Assembly (NCBI RefSeq): GCF_002368095.1
Contig: NZ_AP018227.1
Span: 1,783,359-1,847,358, forward strand
Reading direction: 5' to 3'
DNA length: 64,000 nucleotides
DNA from: Calothrix parasitica NIES-267
GTDB lineage: Bacteria > Cyanobacteriota > Cyanobacteriia > Cyanobacteriales > Nostocaceae
The notes under the pieces are model-generated. The model saw only the letters and a list, made by a program, of their open reading frames with translations, had not been told where the DNA came from and did no database searches. Positions 29,333-38,487 of this stretch are shown here, in pieces. Positions within the stretch are counted from its first letter, which is position 1, and every line of letters begins with the position of its first letter. A program made the position numbers and the translations under genes.

Positions 29333-30478
29333 ATATATTAATTTTTGATGAAATAAAATACCTTTTTTGTAAAGATATTTTTAAACTTCATAGTTTTTAA
29401 GCGAATTAACTGATGAAGTTTTTCAATTAATGAACCAACTATTTGGTTTTGTCAATAGAGTAATTGTGCTTTACGCAGTCCCGGCAATTTCTACTTGTTT
29501 ACTTCATGTTTTCTATGGGTATTTACTTGTAAAATAATTGCAATGTCTATCTCGTAGAGATTTTAGACTTTAGTGCATCTATAACATTTTATTTTTACTG
29601 AATATATTATTTAATTTATTATGCGTGTTTTCACTCTTTTTATGATAGTGGCTCACAAAGATTTTACTTAATCTTCATCGGCGAGTTTGATTTCAGTAAA
29701 GTTTTTATTAATTAGACTCCATTATCAATTAAGCGAGATATGTTAATGATATTGCTCTTACTAATGAAATCTCAAACAGTAAATGTCGCAACCTGGTACT
29801 AGAAATTATTAAAATGTAGTAATATCCAAATACTGCAAAGCTAAATTTTATGATTAAAGTTTGGCGTTTATAAAGTAAAACTTGCTTCATAATTATCAGT
29901 ATATTTTGATACTTGCAATCATGTTTATTCAAACCACCCTCACCATGTTTGCTTCTACAAAAATCGTTTGCAACTAGTAGAGCAACGATTAAATAGCGAC
30001 CCATTTTTTAGACTCAAATTGACGCTCATGATTAGATTTAAGATGGGTACTTTACTTACGCTAAGCGCTACTAGTACCGCTTCGCGGAAGTAAGAAGTAG
30101 CGGAAATTGCGGTCTTGGGGGTTTCCCCCAAGAGCAAATTTCCAAGACAAAAAGTTTGATATCTGGGGCTTTTCAGCCATTTTGAATGGTTGCCTTATTT
30201 AAGCCGTGATGTACTAGTTTGCGAACCGGCGTTTTCTCTAATAAGGTCAATCCAATCTAAAAATTGAAAGACTCAGCGGTCATGGGTCAATAGTAAATCG
30301 ACTATTTTGTTCGATTAAACAGAGGAAGCGGAGGGAGAAAATTTTTATTTTTACGATACACTCTCCCGTTCGATGCTAGACCACTACAATCGTCAATCTA
30401 AACAAAATACACCTGTTATTAAAATTCAAAATTGGTTGACTGAAACTGTATATTAAATTGTTTTAAATGGGATTTTGA
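29333..30478. other. Divergent spacer between wzy-like and wzc-like genes
   Basis: A 1.15-kb spacer that must carry the promoters of both halves of the polysaccharide locus. It contains the R2 element at 30071-30217. Two minus-strand frames at 29729-30004 and 29955-30137 lack start signals and protein-like composition and are not called as genes. Nothing else is recognised. Confidence 0.45.
30071..30217. repeat. MITE-like element R2, copy 3
   Basis: A 147-bp element, CTAGTACCGCTTCGCGGAAG to GCCGTGATGTACTAG, flanked so that the ends read ACTAGTAC and GTACTAGT. The central palindrome is TTGGGGGTTTCCCCCAA: relative to copy 2 the loop is TTT in place of AAA, that is, inverted. Confidence 0.75.
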
Positions 30479-32803
30479 ATGGAAACACAAATGCCAGCAA
30501 AAGAACACGATTTGCAGCCTTTGAACGAAACCAAATCTTTACCAAGAGAACCATATTGGTTAATGAAAAGACCTCAAAATCTTGAAGAAGAGAGTTTTGG
30601 TTTTGGTCAAATTTTCTCAATGTTGCGTCGTCGAGCAGCTTTGATTGCTAGCGTCACCCTAATAGCAACCACAGGGGCTGTTGTCTGGAGTTCCACTCGT
30701 ACTCCTAAGTATGAAGGCAAGTTCCAATTACTAGTTGAACCTCTGACAAGTTCAGAAAGCGAGCTGCTGGTTTTACTGTCTCAAACTCTTCAGCAAGATG
30801 TCAATAAAATCACCAGACAAAATAACACACCTCTAGATTATCAGGCTTTGCTAGAAGTTTTGAAAAGCCCGAACATCATAGAACCTGTAGTTGATGAAAT
30901 TCAGGATAAATATCCAGGAGTTACTTACGGTAAACTAATTGGAGGTAGCAAGGCTGGTAAAGTACCTAGCAGCGTAAAAGAAGGTCAACTGCATATTAGC
31001 CGTCTGGCTCAGGGTGAAATTGAATCGAGAGTTATAGAAATTCGCTACAAAGATTCTAATCCCGAGAAAGTCATGTTTGTCTTGGACAAAGTTTCTCAAG
31101 CTTATCGGAAGTATAGTCTCGAACAGCAGCAAACGAATTTACGTCAGGGAATCAGGTTTGTAGAGCAACAAATTCCCACACTGCGATTGCGAGTAAACAG
31201 GTTGCAAGGAGAGATGCAGCGGTTTCAGCAAAATCATAGCTTGTTCAATCCCGAGCTTCAAGGAGAACAACTACTTGGAAGAGTTGACGAACTTCAAGCC
31301 ACAAGAAGAGAAGTTAACAAACAACTTGCCGAAGCCAAGTCTCTTTACGCTTCCTTACAAGGTCAGTTGGGGATGTCGCAAGATGCAGCAATTGCAGCTT
31401 CAGCTTTGAGCGAATCGCCGCAGTATCAACAGATACTTAAACGCGTCAGAGAACTTGAGGCTCAAATTGCTACAGAGTCGGTACGTTTGAGCGATGCTAA
31501 CCCGGTAATGGTTTCTTTGAGAGAACAACGTCAGAAACTAATACCTTTACTACAGCGGGAAGCACAATTAGCTTTAGGTAATAACGTTTCCGAACAAAAT
31601 TTACTTAATTCCCAAGTCGGAACTTATCAAAACTCTGTACGTCGCGACTTGATTCAAAAGATGGCTGAAACTGCAAATCAGGTTCAGTTATTAGAAGCGA
31701 GTTTCAAATCTACCGAAAGTGCTTTAGTTGAATTAAATCAACAAATCAAAAAATATCCAGAAGTTGCTGGTAGATATGCGAATTTGGAACGAGAGTTGAC
31801 AGTTGCTAGCGATACTCTCAAACAGCTTTTGGGTAAACAAGAAGCGCTGCGGGTAGATGCTGCACAGCAAGAAGTTCCTTGGGAGTTAATTATGCCTCCC
31901 AGACTACCGAAAGATAAAAACGGTCAAGCTGTTGCAGATGCTTCTAAAAGTAAGATCGGCACCTTGTTGGGAGGAGTCGGAGGTTTACTATTAGGTGTTT
32001 TAGCTGCTTTTCTTTTAGAAAATTTTCAGAACGTTTTTCACGATCCAAGAGAAGTTAAACGAACTGCAAAACTACCATTGTTGGCAACAATTCCTCATTT
32101 AAAAGAACTAAAATTGTTACCTCCTGCTGACAAGGAATTGGTCTATACACTGGAAAAAGACGAGCGAGAAATTCTTGAAGGTAAGAGCATAGTTCATCAG
32201 GAGTATGGAGCATCACCTTATACTCAAGCTTTTTACTCGTTGTATACCAGAATTCAAGCTTTAAAAGAAGAAACTGCGATTTCTTCATTAGTGATTACAT
32301 CAGCAAATCCGGGGGAAGGTAAAACTACCGTCGCTACAACTTTTGCTAGAACTGCAGCTGAAGCTGGTTTGCGGGTGCTGTTGGTAGATGCTAATTTACA
32401 AAACCCTCACGTGCATCACAGTTTGGGTTTGGTAAATACTCAGGGATTAAGCGAGATACTATCTCAAGGCTTAGATTTAAACGATGCACTCGGACAATCC
32501 TATGAAGAAGAAAACTTATTTTTCATCACCGCAGGAGATGTCCCCCGTAATCCAGCCAAGCTATTCTCATCACCAAGAATGCGAAACTTTGTGATGCGAT
32601 CGCAATCTGATTTTGATTTGGTGGTGTACGATACTCCTCATATTTTGGGACGTTTGGATACCAGTATCTTGGCTACCCATGCGGATGGAATATTGATGGT
32701 TGTCGGACTCGGAAAAACGGCTCGTCCTTCACTTGCAAATGCATTAGATGAATTAGAAGCCGGACGAAATCGTGTATTGGGTTTAGTTTCCAATACTATG
32801 TAA
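30479..32803 (+). CDS. Wzc-like polysaccharide co-polymerase with kinase domain
   Basis: A 774-residue inner-membrane protein. After about 45 cytoplasmic residues there is a first membrane segment (about 52-69), a long periplasmic Wzz-type coiled-coil region (to about 480), a second segment (about 492-513), then a cytoplasmic BY-kinase domain with Walker A in ANPGEGKTTVA (Lys near 615), Walker A' in VLLVDANLQNP and Walker B in LVVYDTPH. It controls chain length and export in Wzx/Wzy pathways. The C terminus ends at LGLVSNTM without the Tyr-rich tail of E. coli Wzc, so tail phosphorylation control seems absent. Confidence 0.92.
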   Translation: METQMPAKEHDLQPLNETKSLPREPYWLMKRPQNLEEESFGFGQIFSMLRRRAALIASVTLIATTGAVVWSSTRTPKYEGKFQLLVEPLTSSESELLVLLSQTLQQDVNKITRQNNTPLDYQALLEVLKSPNIIEPVVDEIQDKYPGVTYGKLIGGSKAGKVPSSVKEGQLHISRLAQGEIESRVIEIRYKDSNPEKVMFVLDKVSQAYRKYSLEQQQTNLRQGIRFVEQQIPTLRLRVNRLQGEMQRFQQNHSLFNPELQGEQLLGRVDELQATRREVNKQLAEAKSLYASLQGQLGMSQDAAIAASALSESPQYQQILKRVRELEAQIATESVRLSDANPVMVSLREQRQKLIPLLQREAQLALGNNVSEQNLLNSQVGTYQNSVRRDLIQKMAETANQVQLLEASFKSTESALVELNQQIKKYPEVAGRYANLERELTVASDTLKQLLGKQEALRVDAAQQEVPWELIMPPRLPKDKNGQAVADASKSKIGTLLGGVGGLLLGVLAAFLLENFQNVFHDPREVKRTAKLPLLATIPHLKELKLLPPADKELVYTLEKDEREILEGKSIVHQEYGASPYTQAFYSLYTRIQALKEETAISSLVITSANPGEGKTTVATTFARTAAEAGLRVLLVDANLQNPHVHHSLGLVNTQGLSEILSQGLDLNDALGQSYEEENLFFITAGDVPRNPAKLFSSPRMRNFVMRSQSDFDLVVYDTPHILGRLDTSILATHADGILMVVGLGKTARPSLANALDELEAGRNRVLGLVSNTM

Positions 32804-32871
32804 TCTTAAATAATTCCTTGAAGTCGTTTATTTGAGCATCAAAATTTAATAACTTTCCAGTAACATAAATT

Positions 32872-34209
32872 GTGAATTTCTTAAACGCAATTACCAGGTA
32901 TATCAACAAAAAAATATCTAGCCAGTTTATTCGTAATCTTGGCTGGCTAGGTATAGCCGAGGTGCTTTACAGAGTCCTACGCTTGGGACTAGTGGTGATC
33001 ACGGCAAGATATTTAACTCCCTACGATTACGGTTTGGGAGCGATAATTCTTGCCGTGCGTGAGTTTGCGATTACTTTCGCTGATGTAGGTATTGGTGCAA
33101 AAATTATTCAAGCTGAAGACAAACAACTTCCGCAGTTATGCAGTTCTGCGTTTTGGTTAAACTGGCTAATTTTTGCCAGTTTATTTATGATTCAGGCTCT
33201 TGCAGCATTTCCGATTGCAGCATCCTATGAAAGTAAAGAGATTATTTTTCCAATTATTGTTAGTGGGCTAGCTTATTTAATTTGGCCTGTTTATGGTATC
33301 CAAAAGACTTTAATTCAAAGAGAAAATCGTTTTAAAGTAATAGCATTTACCGACGTGGTTCAATATTCTCTCACTGGTATATTGACAGCAGTATTTGCCT
33401 TTATGGGTATGGGAGTATGGTCATTTGCTCTGCCGATAGTTTTGGTTGCGCCCTTAGAAATAATAATATATTACAGACATCACGATTGGCGACCAAAAGA
33501 AGGATTTACAACCTTATACTGGGACGAGATTTTAAGTTTTGGGAAGAATATTCTTGGTGTAGGACTGCTAAAAACCTTAAGAAACAACTTAGACTATTTA
33601 ATAGTTGGTCGTTTTGTAGGTATTGAAGAATTAGGAATCTACTTTTTTGGTTTTAACGCTGGTTTAGGAATTAGCTTAAGTATCATTAATGCTATTAGTT
33701 CGGTGATGCTGCCTCATTTATGTGAAGCTCGCACGGAACTAAGCGAATTTAAGCATCGTTATTTCCACAGTCTTAGAACTATTGCTCTGATAATTGTTCC
33801 TTTTGTTTTATTTCAATCTAGTTTTGCTCCTATATACGTTCCCATCGTGTTTGGTAAACAGTGGATACCGGCGATACCGATATTAATTATTATTTGTTTA
33901 TCGGCAATTCCTAGACCTTTTGCAAATGCAGCATCTCAACTATTAATTGCAATTGGGAAACCACATTTAGACTTGCGGTGGAATGTGATATTCACTAGTT
34001 TATTTGCTCTATTCTTATTTCTCGGAGTTAAGAGCGAATTTATTGTTAATACTCTTTTTGGTGCCGATACTGTTAATAGCTTGGTCTTAATGTTAGGCGA
34101 ACATTGGACAGTTATTGGTATAGCTTTATCTGTTTTCTTGGTTCACGTAATTTTCTTACCATTTTTTACAGTATGGGCGACACGTTATGTGTTTCCGAAG
34201 AAAGTTTAA
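32872..34209 (+). CDS. Polysaccharide flippase (Wzx-like, MOP superfamily)
   Basis: A 445-residue membrane protein with about twelve to fourteen segments. FIRNLGWLGIAEVLYRVLRLGLVVITARYLTPYDYGLGAIIL at the N terminus is the typical oligosaccharide flippase opening, and the AEDKQLPQLCSSAFWLNW loop is common in the PST subfamily. It should flip lipid-linked repeat units to the periplasmic face for the Wzy-like enzyme. The start is GTG at 32872, 68 bp after the wzc-like gene on the same strand, so one transcript is likely. Confidence 0.92.
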   Translation: MNFLNAITRYINKKISSQFIRNLGWLGIAEVLYRVLRLGLVVITARYLTPYDYGLGAIILAVREFAITFADVGIGAKIIQAEDKQLPQLCSSAFWLNWLIFASLFMIQALAAFPIAASYESKEIIFPIIVSGLAYLIWPVYGIQKTLIQRENRFKVIAFTDVVQYSLTGILTAVFAFMGMGVWSFALPIVLVAPLEIIIYYRHHDWRPKEGFTTLYWDEILSFGKNILGVGLLKTLRNNLDYLIVGRFVGIEELGIYFFGFNAGLGISLSIINAISSVMLPHLCEARTELSEFKHRYFHSLRTIALIIVPFVLFQSSFAPIYVPIVFGKQWIPAIPILIIICLSAIPRPFANAASQLLIAIGKPHLDLRWNVIFTSLFALFLFLGVKSEFIVNTLFGADTVNSLVLMLGEHWTVIGIALSVFLVHVIFLPFFTVWATRYVFPKKV

Positions 34210-34276
34210 TGATTAAGAATTGGGAATTGTAAATTGGTAATTGGGCATGGGAATTTATTGATTCTAATTGTAAACT

Positions 34277-35197
34277 TTAAATTGCTCTTCTTTCTTTATT
34301 GGCATTGCTTAAATAGGGAATATTCGTATTTTTACTAGGCCAGTTTTTCCAGATAAAACGTAATAATAAAGGCAAGGATATTGCCATCAGTATAAGTCCA
34401 ATCCACCAATTAGAAATTAAATTTTGCAGGCTCTCTTCTGGCTTATAACTGGATGAATTGCTGGGTAAAAGTTGCGTTGATACAGCCAAAATATTGTTTA
34501 ATGCATGGAAAACAATTGGCACAGTTAGGGAGCGTGTTTTAATGTAAAGCACCCCTAAAATGATTCCGAGTAACGTCAATCCAATGGGATTTTGGGGATG
34601 CAAAACGCCGAAAAACAATGATGACCACAACAAACCCGCATGAATTCCCCACTTAGTAGCCCAACGTTGTAATATAATTCCCCTAAATAGAAATTCTTCG
34701 GTTACCGGTGCCACTAGACAAAACGCAATACTTACTAGCAGATTAGATGCAAAAGAATTTGAATTTTCAACAGTTGGAGCATCAGCAACACTGCGTAGAA
34801 ATTGTTCCACAAAATCTGGTGCTGATAACGAGAGTAAATAAAATAGGACTATAAACGCACTAAGAGAGAAAATTATAGCTACTGGAACCAACCACGCTGA
34901 CCGCAACCACTTATAGTTTTTTGGAAAATCGCCCATTACATACTTAGTTTTAGCCTTCAAGCGTCCAAAGTCTTTTATCGTCCAAAGGCAAACTAAAACA
35001 AACTGAATAATATAGACTATTATTACTGAGTCTTGCTGATTTAATTTGAAGCTGAAACTTGCTTCTAAAAAATATAATACAAAGCCAATAAGTAGGGATG
35101 AAATTAAAAACCGCAGCACCAAATCACGAAACTTAAGCGATTTAAAAGGATTGTGAATATTTTGAAGTGACATCAGGATTAATGGTATAAAAAACAT
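34277..35197 (-). CDS. CPBP family intramembrane metalloprotease
   Basis: A 306-residue membrane protein with about eight segments. The three CPBP (Abi/Rce1) motifs are intact: EEFLFRG (about residue 167) with the catalytic Glu pair and Arg, FGVLHPQN with a zinc-ligand-type His, and HALNN near residue 242. Family members cleave membrane-embedded or prenylated proteins or mature peptides. No small peptide gene is beside it. A second in-frame ATG eight codons on (MSLQNIHNPF) is a possible start; neither has a clear ribosome binding site. It is convergent with the flippase gene. Confidence 0.88.
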   Translation of the reverse strand: MFFIPLILMSLQNIHNPFKSLKFRDLVLRFLISSLLIGFVLYFLEASFSFKLNQQDSVIIVYIIQFVLVCLWTIKDFGRLKAKTKYVMGDFPKNYKWLRSAWLVPVAIIFSLSAFIVLFYLLSLSAPDFVEQFLRSVADAPTVENSNSFASNLLVSIAFCLVAPVTEEFLFRGIILQRWATKWGIHAGLLWSSLFFGVLHPQNPIGLTLLGIILGVLYIKTRSLTVPIVFHALNNILAVSTQLLPSNSSSYKPEESLQNLISNWWIGLILMAISLPLLLRFIWKNWPSKNTNIPYLSNANKERRAI

Positions 35198-35436
35198 TCA
35201 AAACTTAGACAGCTTCTTATTTGAGGCTGGCTCTATATTAATCCTAGATGATATTGATGATAAGAGTTTGTATATTTCTGAATTATTACAGGAACGGTCG
35301 CAAGTGTCACAAAGCTCGGGTGGTGACCTACTCTCATTGCCAGTGTTAATAGGTTGAGAATCAGTCAGTGTACGAGCATCCTACAAAAAGATGTGTCAGT
35401 TGCAGCCATTCCTATTATTTATTACTAATTAATTAA

Positions 35437-36342
35437 TCATTTATTCAGTCGTTGAACAAGAAAATCAACAAAGGTTTGAACTCGAAGTGTATCGCGACGA
35501 TTGGGTAGATAAAGTGCGTAAATACCTGCATCCATGTCTACTAGCGGATGAAATTTAAAATCCTTTAGAACTCCTTGCAATCTTCCTTGATTAATATCTT
35601 CCCCGATTAACCAAGTTGGCATTAGAATTAAACCCACCCCATCCAAACAAGCTTGTCGAAGTACTTCAGAATTATTTGCTACCAACGAACCTTTGACTTT
35701 TACTTCACAAACTTCTTTCTCTCGTTTAAATCGCCAAATTTCATACCCCGTAGAATAGCTAAAACATAAACAATTATGATTAGCTAAATCGTCGGGATGC
35801 TCTGGTATACCATACTGCTCAAAATAACGCGGACTTCCACAGACACAGCGCGTATAAGATGCAAGTTTGCGGACAATCCAACTAGCACCCGAACGCTCAA
35901 GATTACCAAGACGGATAACTAAATCTAATTCTTCTTCCACCGGATTAGCTAATGCATCGCTCAAGGAAAAATTTAGCTGCATTTCTGGGTACTGTACTAA
36001 AAAATCCCGAATCAACGGTGCAATATATAGTCTCCCGAAAGCTACGGGAAGACTAACTTTTATTAAACCTCGGGGTACTTCATCCTGCTCCGCTACCGAA
36101 CAATTAGCTGCTTCTACATCTTGAAGAATTCGTACTACTTTTTCGTAATATCTGCGTCCTTGAGGGGTAAGGGTAACGCTACGAGTAGAACGGTTAGTTA
36201 GTTGAGTATGCAGCATAGTTTCCAGGGAATTAACTTGACGAGTTACCGAGGAAACAGCAACTCCCAACTGTCGGGATGCTTCAGAAAAACTACCCGTATC
36301 AACTACCTTTGCAAAGGCTTGCATTGCAGCAAATTGGTCCAT
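35437..36342 (-). CDS. LysR family transcriptional regulator
   Basis: A 301-residue LysR-type regulator. Residues 1-60 (FAKVVDTGSFSEASRQLGVAVSSVTRQVNSLE) form the winged helix-turn-helix, and the rest is the periplasmic-binding-protein-like effector domain. The AGIYALYLPNRRDTLRVQTFVDFL ending is typical of the CrgA/AaeR-type branch that often controls xenobiotic and redox genes. It is divergent from the DsbA-like, monooxygenase and OYE genes with a 114-bp shared promoter region, the classic arrangement for a LysR protein controlling its neighbours and itself. The effector is unknown. Confidence 0.95.
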   Translation of the reverse strand: MDQFAAMQAFAKVVDTGSFSEASRQLGVAVSSVTRQVNSLETMLHTQLTNRSTRSVTLTPQGRRYYEKVVRILQDVEAANCSVAEQDEVPRGLIKVSLPVAFGRLYIAPLIRDFLVQYPEMQLNFSLSDALANPVEEELDLVIRLGNLERSGASWIVRKLASYTRCVCGSPRYFEQYGIPEHPDDLANHNCLCFSYSTGYEIWRFKREKEVCEVKVKGSLVANNSEVLRQACLDGVGLILMPTWLIGEDINQGRLQGVLKDFKFHPLVDMDAGIYALYLPNRRDTLRVQTFVDFLVQRLNK

Positions 36343-36366
36343 TCTTAATTCAATTTATTTTTGCTC

Positions 36367-36410
36367 AAAACGCAAAACTATTTGGCACAAAAGCTATATT
36401 AACATTTATT
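36367..36410. promoter_or_regulatory. Shared promoter/operator element, copy 1 (LysR-dsbA intergenic)
   Basis: The block AAACGCAAAA-N-TATTTGGCACAAAAGCTATATT-N-ACAT recurs almost base for base at 38381-38421 before the OYE gene. Inside is the short palindrome TTTG-GCA-CAAA, fitting a LysR-type T-N11-A site, and TATATT fits a -10 box. Binding by the adjacent LysR protein is inferred from position. Confidence 0.6.
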
Positions 36411-36456
36411 ATGAGCGAGGTTAATCTAAATAAGTTATCCAAAACAGGAGACAAGC

Positions 36457-37101
36457 ATGACCTTAACAATTGAAATCACCTCGGATTTTATTTGTCCCTG
36501 GTGTTTAGTTGCAGAAAAGCGATTGAACAAAGCCATTGCTCAACTGAATCCTTCAGTAAATATTGAGCGCATTTGGTATCCTTTTGAGTTAAATCCGGAT
36601 ATGCCGGAGATGGGGATGGAGCGCAAAATATACCGCAGCCAAAAATTTGGTAGTTGGGAATATTCCCAGCAGTTAGATGCAAAAACCATCTTAGCAACGC
36701 AAGAGGATGGCATTAATTTTCGTTATGACTTGATAGAGTTTACACCCAATACACACAAAGCACATCGTCTTACTTGGTTCGCGGGTCAACAAGGTAAAGC
36801 CACTGAAATGGCAGAACGGATATTTACTGCATATTTCACAGAAGGACAGAATATTAGTAATGCTGAAACCCTAGCCAATCTAGCCACAGATATCGGTATA
36901 GATAAAGACGTAGCTCTAGAATTTATTCAGAGTAATGCTGGTACTTCTCAAGTGCGCGAGCTAGAACACAAAGCAGTATCAAGAGGTATTCGGGGCGTTC
37001 CGAGTATCTGTATTGGTAAGGAAATTTTATCTGGTGCCCAGCCTATTGATGTGTTTTTGATTACCTTACAAAAAGCTGTCGATGAATTAACAGAGGTTTG
37101 A
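36457..37101 (+). CDS. DsbA family (FrnE-like) thiol oxidoreductase
   Basis: A 214-residue thioredoxin-fold protein without a signal peptide, hence cytoplasmic. C13-P-W-C16 is the active-site CxxC, and RGVPSICIGKEILSGAQP (about 178-195) gives the cis-Pro loop. The FrnE-like branch of the family includes disulfide isomerases and polyketide-associated 2-hydroxychromene isomerase relatives. AGGAG precedes the ATG. The stop codon TGA overlaps the start of the monooxygenase gene (TGATG), showing translational coupling. It is the first gene of the LysR-linked operon. Confidence 0.92.
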   Translation: MTLTIEITSDFICPWCLVAEKRLNKAIAQLNPSVNIERIWYPFELNPDMPEMGMERKIYRSQKFGSWEYSQQLDAKTILATQEDGINFRYDLIEFTPNTHKAHRLTWFAGQQGKATEMAERIFTAYFTEGQNISNAETLANLATDIGIDKDVALEFIQSNAGTSQVRELEHKAVSRGIRGVPSICIGKEILSGAQPIDVFLITLQKAVDELTEV

Positions 37102-38279
37102 TGATGAACAAAACAAATAAACGTGCCATTGTCATCGGTGGCTCATTGGGTGGGTTGTTTACGGGAATCTTGCTGCAATCAATTGGTTGGGAGGTTCATA
37201 TTTACGAGCGTTCTTCCCACAGTCTTGATAGTCGCGGTGGTGGAATAGTCCTACAGCCAGAAATAGTCGAGGCATTTGAGCGGGCTGGTGTAGCGTATCA
37301 ACAGCCCTTTGGTGTCGTGGCACACGAGCGATTCTACTTAAATCAAGATGGCAGTATTGCTACCAATATGCCTATGCGTCAGACTTTGACATCTTGGAAT
37401 TTATTGTATGGCACTATGCGGCGACATTTCCCCGCAGAGCGCTACCACCAAGGAAAAGCTTTGACGAAAGTAACCCAAGATGACGAACAGGTAACTGCTA
37501 TTTTTGCGGATGGGACTTCTGATACAGCCGATTTATTAATTGGTGCTGATGGCGCAAATTCTACCGTTAGAAAACTGCTTCTTCCCAATCATAATCCTGA
37601 CTATGCTGGCTATGTAGCCTATCGCGGATTAGTTGACGAAAAGGAACTTGACGCAGAAACTGCTGCTATGCTCGCAGAGCGTTTCGTCTTTTACCAATTT
37701 CCCAACTCCCACATTCTTCAATACGTGATTCCGGGAGATAACGAGTCTCTGGTACCGGGAGAGCGTCGCTTTAATTGGGTGTGGTACGTCAACTACGATG
37801 AGACAACGGAATTAACACCAATTCTCACCGATAAAAATGGCAAACGTCGCGACTATTCGATTCCACCCGGAACGATTGATCCAGAAGTCGAACAACAGAT
37901 GCGATTGTATGCAAATCAAGTGCTTGCACCACCCTTTCAAAGGCTTGTTGCTGCTACTAAAGAGCCGTTTGTCCAAGCCATTTTAGATTTGACTGTACCG
38001 CAAATGGCATTTAATCGGATTGCGCTGGTTGGGGATGCAGCCTTTATTCCCCGTCCTCACACAGCAGCGGGTGCTTCAAAAGCTGCTGCAAATGCTATTG
38101 CTCTTGCTGATGCTTTGGTAAATCAGAATCATGATGTCAAAAAAGCATTGAATGAGTGGGAACCCGACCAACTGAGATTGGGAATGTATTTGCGGAAAGC
38201 GGGACAAGCTCTTGGGGAACGCTCCCAGTTCACCCACGGTAAGGAGCGATTTGTTAATTCTAATGAGAATGCTGCTTGA
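37101..38279 (+). CDS. FAD-dependent monooxygenase
   Basis: A 392-residue flavoprotein of the PHBH-type (class A) monooxygenase family. IVIGGSLGGLFTGILLQSIGWEVHIYERS is the FAD-binding Rossmann fold, DLLIGADGANSTVRK the DG motif and ALVGDAAFIPRPHTAAGASKAAANAIALADAL the GD motif. Such enzymes hydroxylate aromatic or similar compounds using NAD(P)H and O2. The start is ATG at 37101 or 37104; GAGG just upstream gives the second better spacing. It is translationally coupled to the DsbA-like gene, and the OYE gene follows after a copy of the shared promoter element. Confidence 0.92.
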   Translation: MMNKTNKRAIVIGGSLGGLFTGILLQSIGWEVHIYERSSHSLDSRGGGIVLQPEIVEAFERAGVAYQQPFGVVAHERFYLNQDGSIATNMPMRQTLTSWNLLYGTMRRHFPAERYHQGKALTKVTQDDEQVTAIFADGTSDTADLLIGADGANSTVRKLLLPNHNPDYAGYVAYRGLVDEKELDAETAAMLAERFVFYQFPNSHILQYVIPGDNESLVPGERRFNWVWYVNYDETTELTPILTDKNGKRRDYSIPPGTIDPEVEQQMRLYANQVLAPPFQRLVAATKEPFVQAILDLTVPQMAFNRIALVGDAAFIPRPHTAAGASKAAANAIALADALVNQNHDVKKALNEWEPDQLRLGMYLRKAGQALGERSQFTHGKERFVNSNENAA

Positions 38280-38380
38280 CGTTGAAGACGCTTAATCAAA
38301 TAACTGAGAACTGCCGAGATTTGATACCTGTCTCGGCAGTTATTTTTTTGCAATTTGAAAAAGTGGGTTATTTTTGCATT

Positions 38381-38421
38381 AAACGCAAAAGTATTTGGCA
38401 CAAAAGCTATATTCACATCTT
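38381..38421 (+). promoter_or_regulatory. Shared promoter/operator element, copy 2 (before the OYE gene)
   Basis: Same block as at 36367-36410, with three single-base differences in the first 37 bases, and similarity continuing (GA..GAGTTAGTCTAAA against GAGCGAGGTTAATCTAAA). It lies about 67 bp before the OYE ATG in the 208-bp gap after the monooxygenase gene, so OYE probably has its own promoter under the same regulator. Confidence 0.6.
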
Positions 38422-38487
38422 AATTGAATGGAGTTAGTCTAAAAATGTGATGAGAAAAGAACTAACACATTCACAAGGAGACCAATT

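Noticed and set aside
29729-30137. Two overlapping minus-strand frames in the wzy-wzc spacer
   Set aside because: No ribosome binding sites, composition not protein-like, and one runs into the R2 element.
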